Assembly: GCA_035353235.1 (NCBI GenBank)
Contig: DAOPZG010000004.1
Coordinates: forward strand, 1 to 45,982
Source of the DNA: CAXXOK01 sp035353235
GTDB taxonomy: Bacteria > Bacillota > Clostridia > Christensenellales > Aristaeellaceae
DNA length: 45,982 nucleotides
Direction of reading: 5' to 3'
Below, piece by piece: positions 16,012-24,956 of the stretch (its first letter is position 1; every line of letters starts with the position of its first letter). Below the pieces are notes generated by a model that saw nothing but the letters and a program-made list of their open reading frames with translations, did no database searches and was not told where the DNA came from. The position numbers were made by a program, and so were the translations under genes.

Positions 16012-16806
16012 TTAAGGCCGACTGTGCCTGCTAAACGGCATATCGTTCCGGCTCTGGTTTTCCGGCTCGGCACTGCCCAGCGGTTCCTTCGCGGGGGTGC
16101 CCGCCTTGCGGGGATAGGTGCGGGGGGTGATCAGCCGCTTTTCGCTCACCAGCAGGCAATGCTGCCAGTCCGGCTGACCCGGCACCTCTACCGGCAGCGT
16201 TTGCAGAGGCGCGCCCCCAAGCATTTTTGCGACACGGTTCCCGGCCTGCAATTCCTCCCCGGCGGAAGGCCCTTTGTAGCAAACCGCTTTCCCGCCGACC
16301 TTCACAAGCGGCAACAGCAGCTCCATCAGCGTCGGCGCGGCTGCCACCGCCCGCGCTGTCGCCACATCGAAACGTTCGCGCAGCGCAGAATCATGTCCCG
16401 CATCCTCAGCGCGCGCATGCGCCGTACGCACATTCGTCAGCCCCAGTTCCGCAATCACCGCGTCCAGAAACTTCAATCGTTTCTGCAGTGAATCCAGAAG
16501 AAGAACCTCAAGGTCCGGGCGCGCAATCGCCAGCGGCAGCCCGGGGAAGCCTGCCCCGCTGCCCACGTCGATCATTTTGGCCTTTTGCGGAAACAATCCG
16601 GCAACCGTTAGCGGCGCCAGCGAATCGATGTAATGCCTGTCCAGCATGGCTTCCAGCGTCGCATCCGCAGTCAGGTTCACGCGCTGGTTCCACTCCTCCA
16701 GCAGCGTGTGATAGATTGCCAGCCTCTCCGCCGTCCGCGCATCACACCCGGCGTCCAGCGCATCCAGCCGTTCCTGAAACCGTTGTCTGTTCTCGTTTTG
16801 CGTCAC
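16012..16806 (-). CDS. rsmG: 16S rRNA (guanine-N7)-methyltransferase RsmG
   Basis: RsmG methylates G527 (E. coli numbering) of 16S rRNA; loss gives low-level streptomycin resistance. The 264-residue protein has the Rossmann methyltransferase core with the SAM motif IDVGSGAGFPGLPLAI, preceded by the family segment WNQRVNLTA and HYIDSL. The C-terminus carries about 20 extra polar residues beyond the usual end (after PRTYPRKAGTPAK), a mild oddity. Its start overlaps the stop of the YdcF-like gene by 4 nt (ATGA), so translation is coupled. It is not next to mnmG or parAB here, unlike in many bacteria. Confidence 0.95.
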   Translation of the reverse strand: MTQNENRQRFQERLDALDAGCDARTAERLAIYHTLLEEWNQRVNLTADATLEAMLDRHYIDSLAPLTVAGLFPQKAKMIDVGSGAGFPGLPLAIARPDLEVLLLDSLQKRLKFLDAVIAELGLTNVRTAHARAEDAGHDSALRERFDVATARAVAAAPTLMELLLPLVKVGGKAVCYKGPSAGEELQAGNRVAKMLGGAPLQTLPVEVPGQPDWQHCLLVSEKRLITPRTYPRKAGTPAKEPLGSAEPENQSRNDMPFSRHSRP

Positions 16807-17447
16807 AGTTTCAACCCCACATACTTTACTAACCAGTATTTAACCCAGGCCAGCGCCTCGCGGCCATGGTTCTGCATCCAAAACTGAAACTCCGGTCTGC
16901 AAAGGCTGCCCGCGCCCTGCGGCGTCAGCCCGGCGTCCTGAGCGATCGCCATCGCCCGCGGCAGGTGATAATCGCTGGTGACAACCAGCGGGCTGACAAG
17001 CCCCAGCCGATCCAGAATCACTTTGGCATTCTGCATGTTTTGCCGCGTATCCATGCTGGTATCATCCACATAAACGGCTTCCGCCGGCACGCCGTCCGCC
17101 GCCAGAAGATCGCGCATCACATCCCCCTCCGGTCTGGGTTCGTTTGCGCCCTGCGCCCCGCACACTACAACCACACAGGGAGCCGCGCGGTACATTTCCA
17201 GCGCTTTATCCAGCCGCCAGCGAAGCTGTACCGATGCCGTCCCATCCTCCTTCACCTGCGCGCCCAGCACGATAATGCTGTCGTACTGCGTCGGCGCGGG
17301 CACGTGGGTTTCCCGGTAATATACATACCCGATCAGAGACGCGTACCCCAGCACAGCTACCAGCGCCAGCACGCCGATCACGCGGAGCCCCCGTCGCCAC
17401 GGCGAACGTTTTTTGGCAGAATCCGTATCGTTTTCATGTTTTTTCAT
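16803..17447 (-). CDS. YdcF/SanA-like DUF218 membrane protein
   Basis: This 214-residue protein has a basic N-terminus, one membrane segment (about residues 22-44, VIGVLALVAVLGYASLIGYVYY) and an extracytoplasmic DUF218 domain. Family motifs seen are DSIIVLGAQVKEDG, CGAQGANEPRPEGDVMRDLL, DDTSMDTRQNMQNAK and TSDYHLPRAMAIA. SanA and ElyC relatives affect envelope integrity and vancomycin sensitivity in enterobacteria, but the reaction is unknown. It overlaps radC by 4 nt on one side and rsmG by 4 nt on the other, so all three are one translation-coupled unit. Confidence 0.9.
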   Translation of the reverse strand: MKKHENDTDSAKKRSPWRRGLRVIGVLALVAVLGYASLIGYVYYRETHVPAPTQYDSIIVLGAQVKEDGTASVQLRWRLDKALEMYRAAPCVVVVCGAQGANEPRPEGDVMRDLLAADGVPAEAVYVDDTSMDTRQNMQNAKVILDRLGLVSPLVVTSDYHLPRAMAIAQDAGLTPQGAGSLCRPEFQFWMQNHGREALAWVKYWLVKYVGLKL

Positions 17448-18220
17448 AGTCCCTCCGTCGTCGGACGATCAATCTTCAGGTTTCGGGCCAGCCGGATTTC
17501 CCCGTCCGAGCTGGCCACGCGCACCGCAACGCCCGCAGAGGTGACCTGCTGGCGGATAAAGCCGTTGCGCACCATGCTGAGGGCTTCCCCCTCCGATACG
17601 ATGATATGATCCACAAGGGTTACCTCGATTTCCGTAAGTAATCGAGATAACGTCGCTGTCGCGTCCAAATCCGCCTGCGATGGCGCGATGGAACCGCCCG
17701 GATGATTATGGCAAAGCAGTACCCCGTGCGCATTACGCGTCAGCACCGCGTCCATCACAATCCGTGGGTAAGCGGGAACATCGCTGAGCGATCCTTTCGC
17801 GATCAGCGCGGCGCCCAGTGTTTCCATCTGTCCGTTCAGGCATACGGCGTAAAAAAGTTCCCGTTTTTCCCCGTCCAGCAGCCGCGCACAGTAATCTACC
17901 GCCGCCCTGCGAGTGGACAGCTTTTCGCGGCCCGCCGTTCGGCCCTGCTCTGCTGCGCGGGGAACGCTGCCAAACAGCGACAGCAGCGTAGCGGCATATT
18001 CACCCACCCCGTCCGTCTGCATCAGCTGCTCGGGGGTCGCGTGCAGTACACCGTACAGCGAACCGAAACGTTCGATCAGCATATGGGCCAGCGGGTTTAC
18101 GTTTTTCTGGGGGATGGCATAAAACAGCATCAGTTCCAGCAGTTCATGCGGAGCAAAACCATCCGCGCCCTGCTTCTGGTAGCGCTCGCGCATTCTTTTC
18201 CGATGTCCGTCGTGCTCCAT
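17444..18220 (-). CDS. radC: RadC family JAB-domain protein
   Basis: The 258-residue protein has an N-terminal helix-hairpin-helix region (about residues 20-90) and a C-terminal JAB/MPN domain with the metal motif H171-N-H173-P-G-G and D184 (LLCHNHPGGSIAPSQAD). Despite the name, a repair role for RadC is doubtful and its substrate is unknown. The ATG at 18220 is chosen because GGGGAGGG lies upstream and the family begins MEHDGHRKRM; the frame extends to 18247 without support. It is the first gene of the radC-ydcF-like-rsmG unit, with its own promoter. Confidence 0.93.
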   Translation of the reverse strand: MEHDGHRKRMRERYQKQGADGFAPHELLELMLFYAIPQKNVNPLAHMLIERFGSLYGVLHATPEQLMQTDGVGEYAATLLSLFGSVPRAAEQGRTAGREKLSTRRAAVDYCARLLDGEKRELFYAVCLNGQMETLGAALIAKGSLSDVPAYPRIVMDAVLTRNAHGVLLCHNHPGGSIAPSQADLDATATLSRLLTEIEVTLVDHIIVSEGEALSMVRNGFIRQQVTSAGVAVRVASSDGEIRLARNLKIDRPTTEGL

Positions 18221-18290
18221 ATCGCACCCTCCCCAGCCCGGTTTCACCTCGTGTCAGGCACGGCCGGCAGCCGCGCGGCAAACCTTTGTT

Positions 18291-18319
18291 ATTATAACAT
18301 GTTCTCTCCACCTTGTAAA
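18291..18319 (-). promoter_or_regulatory. Sigma-A type promoter for radC and downstream genes
   Basis: On the minus strand TTTACA (18319-18314), a 17-nt spacer and a perfect TATAAT (18296-18291) lie about 70 nt upstream of radC. The 270-nt gap to cdaA otherwise holds only the divergent cdaA promoter. Confidence 0.82.
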
Positions 18320-18414
18320 AAAACGCAGGAAATTTGCGCCCGCAAGGATGATTCCGCAACGCTGTTCCGTTCTCTGTAAGGCATGGGATGTGTCATGAAA
18401 TTTCCCCCGCAGGG

Positions 18415-18443
18415 TTTATCTGCAAGGCTTGTTGTAGTATAAT
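18415..18443 (+). promoter_or_regulatory. Probable promoter for the cdaA operon
   Basis: A perfect TATAAT (18438-18443) lies 47 nt upstream of cdaA. The -35 at the right distance (17-nt spacer) is TTTATC (18415-18420), a weak match, so a helper factor is possible. Confidence 0.65.
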
Positions 18444-18490
18444 CGAAAGCGGGAGCGATCACTTCCTATAGAAAGTGGGGCTGGGAACGT

Positions 18491-19348
18491 ATGCAAACGC
18501 TTTGGCTGCAAATCCAGAACGTTCTTTGGAACGTATTCAACCGCCCCAGCATCACCGATATCGTCGATATCCTGATCGTTGCCTTCCTGTTGTACGAGTT
18601 GCTGATGCTAACGCGCGAAACCCGGGCCAGCGCCGTTTTAAAAGGTCTGGTCATGCTGGTGCTGGCCAGCTGGATCAGCGATCTGCTGGGGCTTACGGCC
18701 CTCAACTGGATTTTGCTCAACATTGTCAATAACGGCGCGGTCGTGCTGGTGATTCTCTTTCAGCCGGAATTACGCAAGGCGCTGGAGCAGATCGGGCGCG
18801 GCGCGATCCGAGACACCTCCCGCGTAACCGATCACGAAGAGAATGAACAGATCGTCCGGGAAATCTCCAATTGCCTGCTGTCGTTAAGCCGCAGGCGTGT
18901 CGGCGCGCTGATCGTATTTGAACAGCGAATCGGCCTGAAAGACATTATCGAGACCGGAACCGCCCTGAACAGCCGCATCAGCAGTGCGTTGCTGGAGAAT
19001 ATCTTTGAGCCGAACACCCCGCTGCACGACGGGGCGGTCGTGATACGCGGCAACCAGATCATGGCCGCAGGATGTTTCCTCACCCTCAGCGAAGGAAAAA
19101 GCATCAGCCGGGAACTGGGCACGCGGCATCGCGCGGCTCTGGGCATCACAGAGACCACCGACGCGATCACCCTGATTGTCAGCGAAGAGACGGGGATTAT
19201 CTCCATGGCCAAAGAAGGTCGGCTGACCCGGCATCTGGATCGGATGTCGCTGGAGCAGGTTCTTCTATCCATGTACCACCAGAAAGACAGCAGCCTCTGG
19301 TCCGCCCTGATGGAGAAAACCAGACGGCGTAAAGGAGGGGCGGAATGA
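18491..19348 (+). CDS. cdaA: Diadenylate cyclase CdaA
   Basis: CdaA makes the second messenger cyclic di-AMP from two ATP. The 285-residue protein has three N-terminal membrane segments (about residues 12-90) and a DAC domain with the catalytic D180-G-A (LHDGAVVI) and the GTRHRAALG motif (R212-H-R214). In most Firmicutes cdaA is followed by cdaR and glmM and controls potassium and cell-wall balance. Here cdaR follows with a 4-nt overlap, but glmM is missing and replaced by two uncharacterised genes. The ATG start has a G-rich upstream region (GTGGGGCTGGGA). Confidence 0.97.
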   Translation: MQTLWLQIQNVLWNVFNRPSITDIVDILIVAFLLYELLMLTRETRASAVLKGLVMLVLASWISDLLGLTALNWILLNIVNNGAVVLVILFQPELRKALEQIGRGAIRDTSRVTDHEENEQIVREISNCLLSLSRRRVGALIVFEQRIGLKDIIETGTALNSRISSALLENIFEPNTPLHDGAVVIRGNQIMAAGCFLTLSEGKSISRELGTRHRAALGITETTDAITLIVSEETGIISMAKEGRLTRHLDRMSLEQVLLSMYHQKDSSLWSALMEKTRRRKGGAE

Positions 19349-20706
19349 ATACGGAACCTGATACCAGCAGCCGTAAACCCGCCCATTCGGAACGGCCTGT
19401 GCGCAGCGCTTTCCGGCAACTGCCCAAGCGTTTCTGGCGGATGTTGTCCCATAACCTGATCTGGAAACTGATTGCACTGGTGCTGGCAATCGCCCTGTGG
19501 GCAGGGTTGATCACCCAGGACCCGACGCTTACGCGCGAGCGTATTTTTAACGACGTGCCGGTTACGGTAACCGGCAGCGATACCCTGCGCCGCAACGGCC
19601 TGATCGTAACCGACGGTCTGGATGAAGCTTCCACACTGGCACGCCTGAAGGTGGAAGTGCCTCAGCGCGAATATAACACCGTTTCCTCTTCTAATTATTC
19701 ACCGCGCATCGACCTGTCCAAGATCACCTCCACGGGAGAACAGTCGCTTAAAATCGCAACGACTTCTTCCACCACCTACGGCACGGTGACCGAAGTGAAT
19801 CCGGACAGTGTAAATGTTAAAGTGGATAACTACATTACCAGCTACCGCCTGCCGGTAACGGTGCACGTTCTGGGGGATTATCCTTCCGGTTTTTACGGCA
19901 CCACTCCGACGCTGGACCCCTCCATCATCTCGGTAAGCGGCCCGGAAAGCGTCGTAACCCGCATCGCGCGCGTGGGCATCAGCTTCGACGTGTCCAGACT
20001 GCCCGCTCAGGCCGGACTGGTTCGTACCTCTCTCGCCATGAGTTATGAGGATGCGGATGGCAACCTGCTGGACAGTTCCCTGATTGAAGCCAGCAACTCC
20101 GGCGTGCTGCTGCGCTCCATCGTGGTGGAACAGCAGTTGTATCCCGCTAAAACGCTCGCGCTGAACACGCTTGCGTTAACCACCGGTACCCCTGCGGAAG
20201 GGTATGAAGTAAAGTCGGTTACGCTGACCCCCAATGTACTGATTGCCGCCGGGGATGAAACATCGCTGAATACGCTGGACTCGCTTTTTACCGATCAGGC
20301 GGTGGACGTTGCGGGCCGTAAAGCGTCCTTCACCACAAATGTCGGTGTCCGCAAGCCCTCGGAACTGGTATATCTCAGCGCGGACAGCGTAATGGTCGCC
20401 GTGGAGATCGGGCCGGTCATGGTCACCCGGGATTTCAGCAACATTCCACTGGAGATCACCGGCACAGCAGACGGGCTGATGGCTTCCTGCGAAACCAAAA
20501 CCGTTTCCGTTACCGTAACAGGGCCGAAGCTGACATTCGATCTGCTAAAGTCTTCGTCGCTTAAAGCCTTCGTTTCAGCGGATGGTTTGGGTGAAGGCAG
20601 TTATGCTTTGCCCGTTCAACTTTCCATCCGCGGTATGGATGAGTCCTCGTTTACCTACGTAATTACACCGCAGAATGTGCCGGTTTCGGTCGCTTCTGCC
20701 CAGTAA
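19345..20706 (+). CDS. cdaR: CdaA regulatory protein, YbbR-domain
   Basis: CdaR binds CdaA at the membrane and modulates its activity. The 453-residue protein has a cytoplasmic basic N-terminus (about 45 residues), one membrane segment (about residues 45-65, LIWKLIALVLAIALWAGLI) and then about four YbbR repeats outside the cell, recognisable by recurrent V-x-V-T-G-P-E-type strands (for example IISVSGPESVV, VSVTVTGPKLTF). The start ATG overlaps the cdaA stop by 4 nt (ATGA), so the two are translationally coupled. The length matches CdaR proteins with four repeats. Confidence 0.93.
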   Translation: MNTEPDTSSRKPAHSERPVRSAFRQLPKRFWRMLSHNLIWKLIALVLAIALWAGLITQDPTLTRERIFNDVPVTVTGSDTLRRNGLIVTDGLDEASTLARLKVEVPQREYNTVSSSNYSPRIDLSKITSTGEQSLKIATTSSTTYGTVTEVNPDSVNVKVDNYITSYRLPVTVHVLGDYPSGFYGTTPTLDPSIISVSGPESVVTRIARVGISFDVSRLPAQAGLVRTSLAMSYEDADGNLLDSSLIEASNSGVLLRSIVVEQQLYPAKTLALNTLALTTGTPAEGYEVKSVTLTPNVLIAAGDETSLNTLDSLFTDQAVDVAGRKASFTTNVGVRKPSELVYLSADSVMVAVEIGPVMVTRDFSNIPLEITGTADGLMASCETKTVSVTVTGPKLTFDLLKSSSLKAFVSADGLGEGSYALPVQLSIRGMDESSFTYVITPQNVPVSVASAQ

Positions 20707-20733
20707 CCGATTGTATCGGAAAGGAGCCGATGG

Positions 20734-21915
20734 ATGAACGGTTTTACCAACGCGGTGCTGACCCTTTTGCTCGGTTGGCTTCGCTCGCTCTTCAACGCCG
20801 TTTGGGCGGCTTTAAGCAGCGACGGTAACGGCGCGCTGGTGAGTTTCCTTCGCAGCCAGTGGAAAACTGTATTGATCGTACTATGCGTCGGTGGGTTTGT
20901 GATAGACCGTATCGTCTATCTGTTCCGCTGGCGCCCTTACTATGTTTGGCGGTCCCGGCGGAAGAGCCGTGCCGCTCGCGGGAACGCCGCACCCGATGCC
21001 TTTGCAGCTCCTCCTGCTCCGGTACAGAACAGCGATGATGTGCGCCCGTCGGAGCCGCGACAGGATGAGTACGAGGAACCAACCCAGATGTACCTGCCGC
21101 CGCTTCACGCGGCCAGTTCGCCTGGTTTTGCACCGGCCTATCGATATACTGCCCCGGCCGCAGGCACGGTCCGGCAGGTTCCTCCCGCCTACAGCCCATC
21201 GTTGCCCTATGAGGATGAAGCGGCGTCCGTGCTGCCCTATCAGCGGCCTGAAACTTATGTGCCTCCTGCCCCGGAACCAATGGATGATACGATTGCCTAT
21301 TCCGGTTCGACTGATCCGATGGCTCCAACGAAGTTTCCGGACGAAATCGCCGATCTTTCGGAATGGGATGCGCCTCAGGGCGGTTTTCAGGATTTTGCTC
21401 CCCGGGTCGCCGCCGTGCCCACACCTCCTTCACAACCGGCCGCTTCACCTTCTGTACCGGCGGAACCCGGACGGATGCGGCGGGTGAGCCGCCTGCAAAA
21501 CGAGCAATACCTGAACGATGTGCGTTCCGGCTTCGCGCCGCCTCCCACTCCGGAAGACCTGTATGCGTCTCCTGAAGAACCCGTATGGGATGGGCCTATC
21601 CATCCCGGGCTGGATCTGGAGACGTTTCAACAGAACATCGGCCTTAATCAGGACGAGCTGTCCGGCGAATACGACGAGCGCGACGATATGAGCGCTTACC
21701 CCAACTTCGCTCCGTTCACCGCCGCAACTCAGGATTCCTCCGCTGATAAAGCGGGAAAGCTGGGCGCGTTTGCCAAAAAAGCACGTATCTTTATGCGCGG
21801 AGAGGACGAGAACAATCCGCCCAGCATCCGCGACCTTCAATCCACCGTAGACGTCGGAAACGCCTTCCATGCCCCGGTATACCCCAAAAAACCGCCCGAA
21901 AGCGGGGAGGAATAA
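20734..21915 (+). CDS. Uncharacterised membrane-anchored, Pro-rich protein of the cdaA operon
   Basis: I do not recognise this 393-residue protein. An N-terminal amphipathic or hydrophobic stretch (about residues 5-25) and one clear membrane segment (about residues 46-66, VLIVLCVGGFVIDRIVYLF) are followed by a basic patch (WRSRRKSRAARGN), which suggests that the long tail is cytoplasmic. Residues 85-310 are rich in Pro, Ala, Tyr and acidic residues and look disordered. A more ordered C-terminus contains LDLETFQQNIGLNQDELSGEYDERDD. The start follows AAAGGAG at a good distance. It lies 27 nt after cdaR and overlaps the next gene by 1 nt, so it belongs to the c-di-AMP operon. Its role there is unknown. 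Confidence 0.82.
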   Translation: MNGFTNAVLTLLLGWLRSLFNAVWAALSSDGNGALVSFLRSQWKTVLIVLCVGGFVIDRIVYLFRWRPYYVWRSRRKSRAARGNAAPDAFAAPPAPVQNSDDVRPSEPRQDEYEEPTQMYLPPLHAASSPGFAPAYRYTAPAAGTVRQVPPAYSPSLPYEDEAASVLPYQRPETYVPPAPEPMDDTIAYSGSTDPMAPTKFPDEIADLSEWDAPQGGFQDFAPRVAAVPTPPSQPAASPSVPAEPGRMRRVSRLQNEQYLNDVRSGFAPPPTPEDLYASPEEPVWDGPIHPGLDLETFQQNIGLNQDELSGEYDERDDMSAYPNFAPFTAATQDSSADKAGKLGAFAKKARIFMRGEDENNPPSIRDLQSTVDVGNAFHAPVYPKKPPESGEE

Positions 21916-22616
21916 TGGTACACTTCAACGCACATTACTACGTGATTGTCGGAAATTACGGCAGTGGAAAAACCGAGCTGTCGTTATCGCTGGCCCGCCG
22001 CCTGCGCCAAGAAACCACCGGGCGTGTCGCGCTGGTAGATTTGGATATTGTGAACCCCTATTTTCGCAGTGCCGAGCGCGCAGACTTGCTGCGAAGCGAA
22101 GGCATTGAGGTATTGATGCCTTCCTTTGCGCTGACCACAGTGGATATTCCCGCCCTGCCCGCCGAGATTCAGTCCGTTTTTGAACCGGGCCGCTATGACC
22201 GCGTCGTCTTCGACGTGGGCGGCGACGAGGTGGGCGCTACGGCGCTTGGGCGTTATCATCCGTATCTGCTTCCCGTTCGCGCGGAAACAAAGGTATTTTA
22301 CGTCGTCAATCCCTTCCGCCCCCTCTCCGGAACCGAGGACGATATCTGCTCACTGTTTGAACTGATTTCACAGCGCGCGCGTATACGACCGGATGGGCTG
22401 GTGAACAACGCCAACCTCCAGCGACAGACCGCTGCGAAGGACCTGACCGATGCGCAGGAACTGCTTTTGCGGGTTTCCCGTCGCCTGAACGTGCCCGTTG
22501 AGATGGTCGTTGGGTACGCGAAATTTTTACCGGAGCTGCCCCCGGAAATACAGAAGCTGTATTTCCCGATTGAACCTCTGATGCTGCCGGAATGGCTGGA
22601 GGACGATCAGGCATGA
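21915..22616 (+). CDS. P-loop ATPase of the SIMIBI (ParA/MinD-like) type, function unknown
   Basis: This 233-residue protein begins with VIVGNYGSGKTELSLSLA (Walker A, K19) and continues with ALVDLDIVNPYFRSAE (the D in the switch I position) and VVFDVGGDEVGATALG (Walker B, switch II), then a late VNNANLQRQT segment that probably reads the base. I know this as a family of single-domain ATP-binding proteins present in many Clostridia but without an assigned role. Its start shares one nucleotide with the previous stop (TAATG), and its stop overlaps the next start by 4 nt, so it is firmly in the cdaA operon. No membrane segment is seen. Confidence 0.86.
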   Translation: MVHFNAHYYVIVGNYGSGKTELSLSLARRLRQETTGRVALVDLDIVNPYFRSAERADLLRSEGIEVLMPSFALTTVDIPALPAEIQSVFEPGRYDRVVFDVGGDEVGATALGRYHPYLLPVRAETKVFYVVNPFRPLSGTEDDICSLFELISQRARIRPDGLVNNANLQRQTAAKDLTDAQELLLRVSRRLNVPVEMVVGYAKFLPELPPEIQKLYFPIEPLMLPEWLEDDQA

Positions 22617-24022
22617 CCGTACCGTCGCTTCCCACCGCTTTTATACGCAGGATGCAGGCCCAACTTGGTTTGGAAGCGGACGCTTTTTTTTCGGCGCTGC
22701 AGCAGCCACCATACCGGGGGCTTCGCAGAAATCCGCTGAAACAGACCGGCAGCCCGTTGTCCGACCAAGTCGGGCAGATTGGCGACCCCGTGTCGTGGGA
22801 ACCCAATGGTTTTCTGCTTCCTGCCGCCAGCCGCGCGGGCGCGCATCCGCTGCACGAAGCGGGCGCTTACTATTTGCAGGAGCCCAGCGCCATGCTGCCG
22901 GCAACGCTGCTTGCTGTGCAGCCCGGTGAGACAGTACTGGATCTGTGCGCCGCTCCCGGAGGGAAAAGCACGCAGCTTGCCGCTGCGCTGGCAGGCCGCG
23001 GTACACTGATCTGCAATGAAATCGTACCCAACCGCGCGCAAATCCTCAGCCGCAATCTGGAGCGTATGGGCGTAACCAATTCGCTGGTTGTCAACGCCGA
23101 CCCGGCCCGCCTCGCCGCCGCGTGGCCGCAGCTGTTTGACGCGATACTGGTTGACGCGCCCTGCAGCGGAGAGGGCATGTTTCGCCGTCACCCGGAAACA
23201 AGGCTGGAATGGAGCGAGGGTTCTCCCGAACGATGCGCCGTCCGCCAGCGGCTGATTCTGGACAGCGCCTGCGCCATGCTCAAGGTTGGCGGCAGATTAT
23301 GTTACTCCACCTGCACCTTCAGCCCGGAGGAGAATGAAAACGTCGTGGCGGCGTTGCTGCTGGCTCACCCGGAGCTGCAACCCCTGCCTTTTTCGGTAGC
23401 GGTTGCAAAGGGCCGTATTTACAACGCCTCTGACGGTATGGTTCGCCTCTTCCCCCACAAGGTCGCGGGAGAAGGTCAGTTTGCGGCTCTGTTTGTAAAA
23501 ACAGGTTGCGGAACCGGCGAGGTTCCCACTCCATGCCGCCTGCTCCCTGCGATGAACGCGCTGGAACGTCCAGATCGTTCTTTGAAGGATTCGTTTTGTG
23601 ATTTCTGGCATGGGTTATCTTCCGCTGATATGCCAGAGCCAAACGCCAGTATGGGGGCCACGTTGCTCGCGGCGCCAGAACTGCCGCCGCTTCGTGGAAT
23701 CCGTGTACTGCGTGCCGGAGTGGCACTGGGGCAGGCCAAAGGGCGCGTGTTCGCGCCGGATCACGCACTGGCCATGGCCGCGCCCGCTCCCGCCCTGCCC
23801 CGCATCGCTTTGCCGTTAAACGAGGCGTTCCGCTATCTGGCCGGGGAAACCCTGCCCGCGCCGGACTCCGCGCGGGGATATACACTGGCAACTTATGCCG
23901 GCCTTCCACTGGGGTTTGGGAAGGTCAGCGACGGGATGTTGAAGAACCATTATCCCAAGGGGCTTCGCCGTATGCTGGCCAATGCCCCGGAGCCTGAAGG
24001 AGAATTTGATGGAAACGATTAA
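22613..24022 (+). CDS. RsmF/NSUN-type RNA cytosine-C5 methyltransferase
   Basis: This enzyme would make 5-methylcytosine in rRNA or tRNA. The 469-residue protein has an N-terminal region (AFIRRMQAQLG), the SAM site LDLCAAPGGKSTQLA (about residues 109-123), motif IV DAPCSGEGMFRRH with C184, and motif VI CYSTCTFSPEENE with the catalytic nucleophile C234. The C-terminal 190 residues match the extra RsmF domains, ending in a PUA-like part (LPLGFGKVSDGMLKNHYPKG). The ATG at 22613 is preferred over the upstream frame because it overlaps the previous stop (ATGA). The exact target position is not readable from the sequence. Confidence 0.93.
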   Translation: MTVPSLPTAFIRRMQAQLGLEADAFFSALQQPPYRGLRRNPLKQTGSPLSDQVGQIGDPVSWEPNGFLLPAASRAGAHPLHEAGAYYLQEPSAMLPATLLAVQPGETVLDLCAAPGGKSTQLAAALAGRGTLICNEIVPNRAQILSRNLERMGVTNSLVVNADPARLAAAWPQLFDAILVDAPCSGEGMFRRHPETRLEWSEGSPERCAVRQRLILDSACAMLKVGGRLCYSTCTFSPEENENVVAALLLAHPELQPLPFSVAVAKGRIYNASDGMVRLFPHKVAGEGQFAALFVKTGCGTGEVPTPCRLLPAMNALERPDRSLKDSFCDFWHGLSSADMPEPNASMGATLLAAPELPPLRGIRVLRAGVALGQAKGRVFAPDHALAMAAPAPALPRIALPLNEAFRYLAGETLPAPDSARGYTLATYAGLPLGFGKVSDGMLKNHYPKGLRRMLANAPEPEGEFDGND

Positions 24023-24944
24023 GTTAAAAGGCACATCGCTTACCGTGAGCCGGCTTTGCATGGGCGGTTGCCCGGCGGGCGAGTACGGCTGGGGCAACGT
24101 ATCCAGGGCTGAGGTAGAACACGCCATGCTTCACGCGCTGGAGCTGGGCGTGAACTTTTTTGATACAGCCGATACCTATGGGCTGGGCCGCAGTGAAGAA
24201 ACACTGGGCGAAACGCTGGCGGCTCATCGTGGGGAAGTGGTTTTCGCCACCAAGTTTGGCGTGCGGGTGGAAAATGGGCACACTTTTTACGATAACAGTC
24301 CGACATACATCGCTCAGGCGCTGGCTGCCAGCCTGAAACGCCTGCATACTGACCACATCGATCTGTATCAGGTGCATTATCTGGACGGACATACGCCGAT
24401 CCCAACGCTGATGGAATCGCTGATTGCTCATCGGGAAAAGGGCGACATCCTCGCGATCGGCCTAAGCAACATCACCCCGGAGGCATTGCCCGAGCTGCTC
24501 CCGTATCGCGACTACATCGCCGGATTCCAGAACCATTTCAGTCTTGCCCACCGCGACGATGAAGCCGCCATGCTCCAGACCGCTCAATCTCTCGCCGCAG
24601 CACCCCTCACCTGGGGAAGCCTCGGGCAGGGCATCCTGACCGGTAAGTACGGCGCGGATGTGCATTTTGACGCAAACGACCGCCGCAGCCGCCCCGTATA
24701 CGACAATTTTTACGGCGACAAACTGCAAAAGAACCTGAAAATCGTTGAGGCGATGCGCCCGATTGCCAAAGCCCACGGCGTGCCTGTATCCGCCGTCGCC
24801 GTGCGCTGGATACTGGACGAGTTGCCCGGAAGCGTCGTGATTACCGGGGTCAAGTCGCCTGCACAGGCCGAGGCCAACGCCGCCGCCATGTCGTTTGCCC
24901 TGTCTCCGGACGAACGGGCAACTTTGACCGAAATATCTAAGTAG
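24009..24944 (+). CDS. Aldo/keto reductase
   Basis: This 311-residue (alpha/beta)8 barrel enzyme would use NADPH to reduce an aldehyde or ketone. The catalytic tetrad is visible: D52 and Y57 (FFDTADTYGLG), K82 (FATKFG) and H123 (YQVHYLDG). The cofactor segment near the C-terminus (GSVVITGVKSPAQAEANA) is also typical. The substrate is unknown. The start ATG at 24009 follows AAGGAG and overlaps the methyltransferase stop by 14 nt, so the frame open to 23982 is not used. It is followed after 12 nt by an ArsC-like gene. Confidence 0.93.
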   Translation: METIKLKGTSLTVSRLCMGGCPAGEYGWGNVSRAEVEHAMLHALELGVNFFDTADTYGLGRSEETLGETLAAHRGEVVFATKFGVRVENGHTFYDNSPTYIAQALAASLKRLHTDHIDLYQVHYLDGHTPIPTLMESLIAHREKGDILAIGLSNITPEALPELLPYRDYIAGFQNHFSLAHRDDEAAMLQTAQSLAAAPLTWGSLGQGILTGKYGADVHFDANDRRSRPVYDNFYGDKLQKNLKIVEAMRPIAKAHGVPVSAVAVRWILDELPGSVVITGVKSPAQAEANAAAMSFALSPDERATLTEISK

Positions 24945-24956
24945 GGAGGAATTGCC

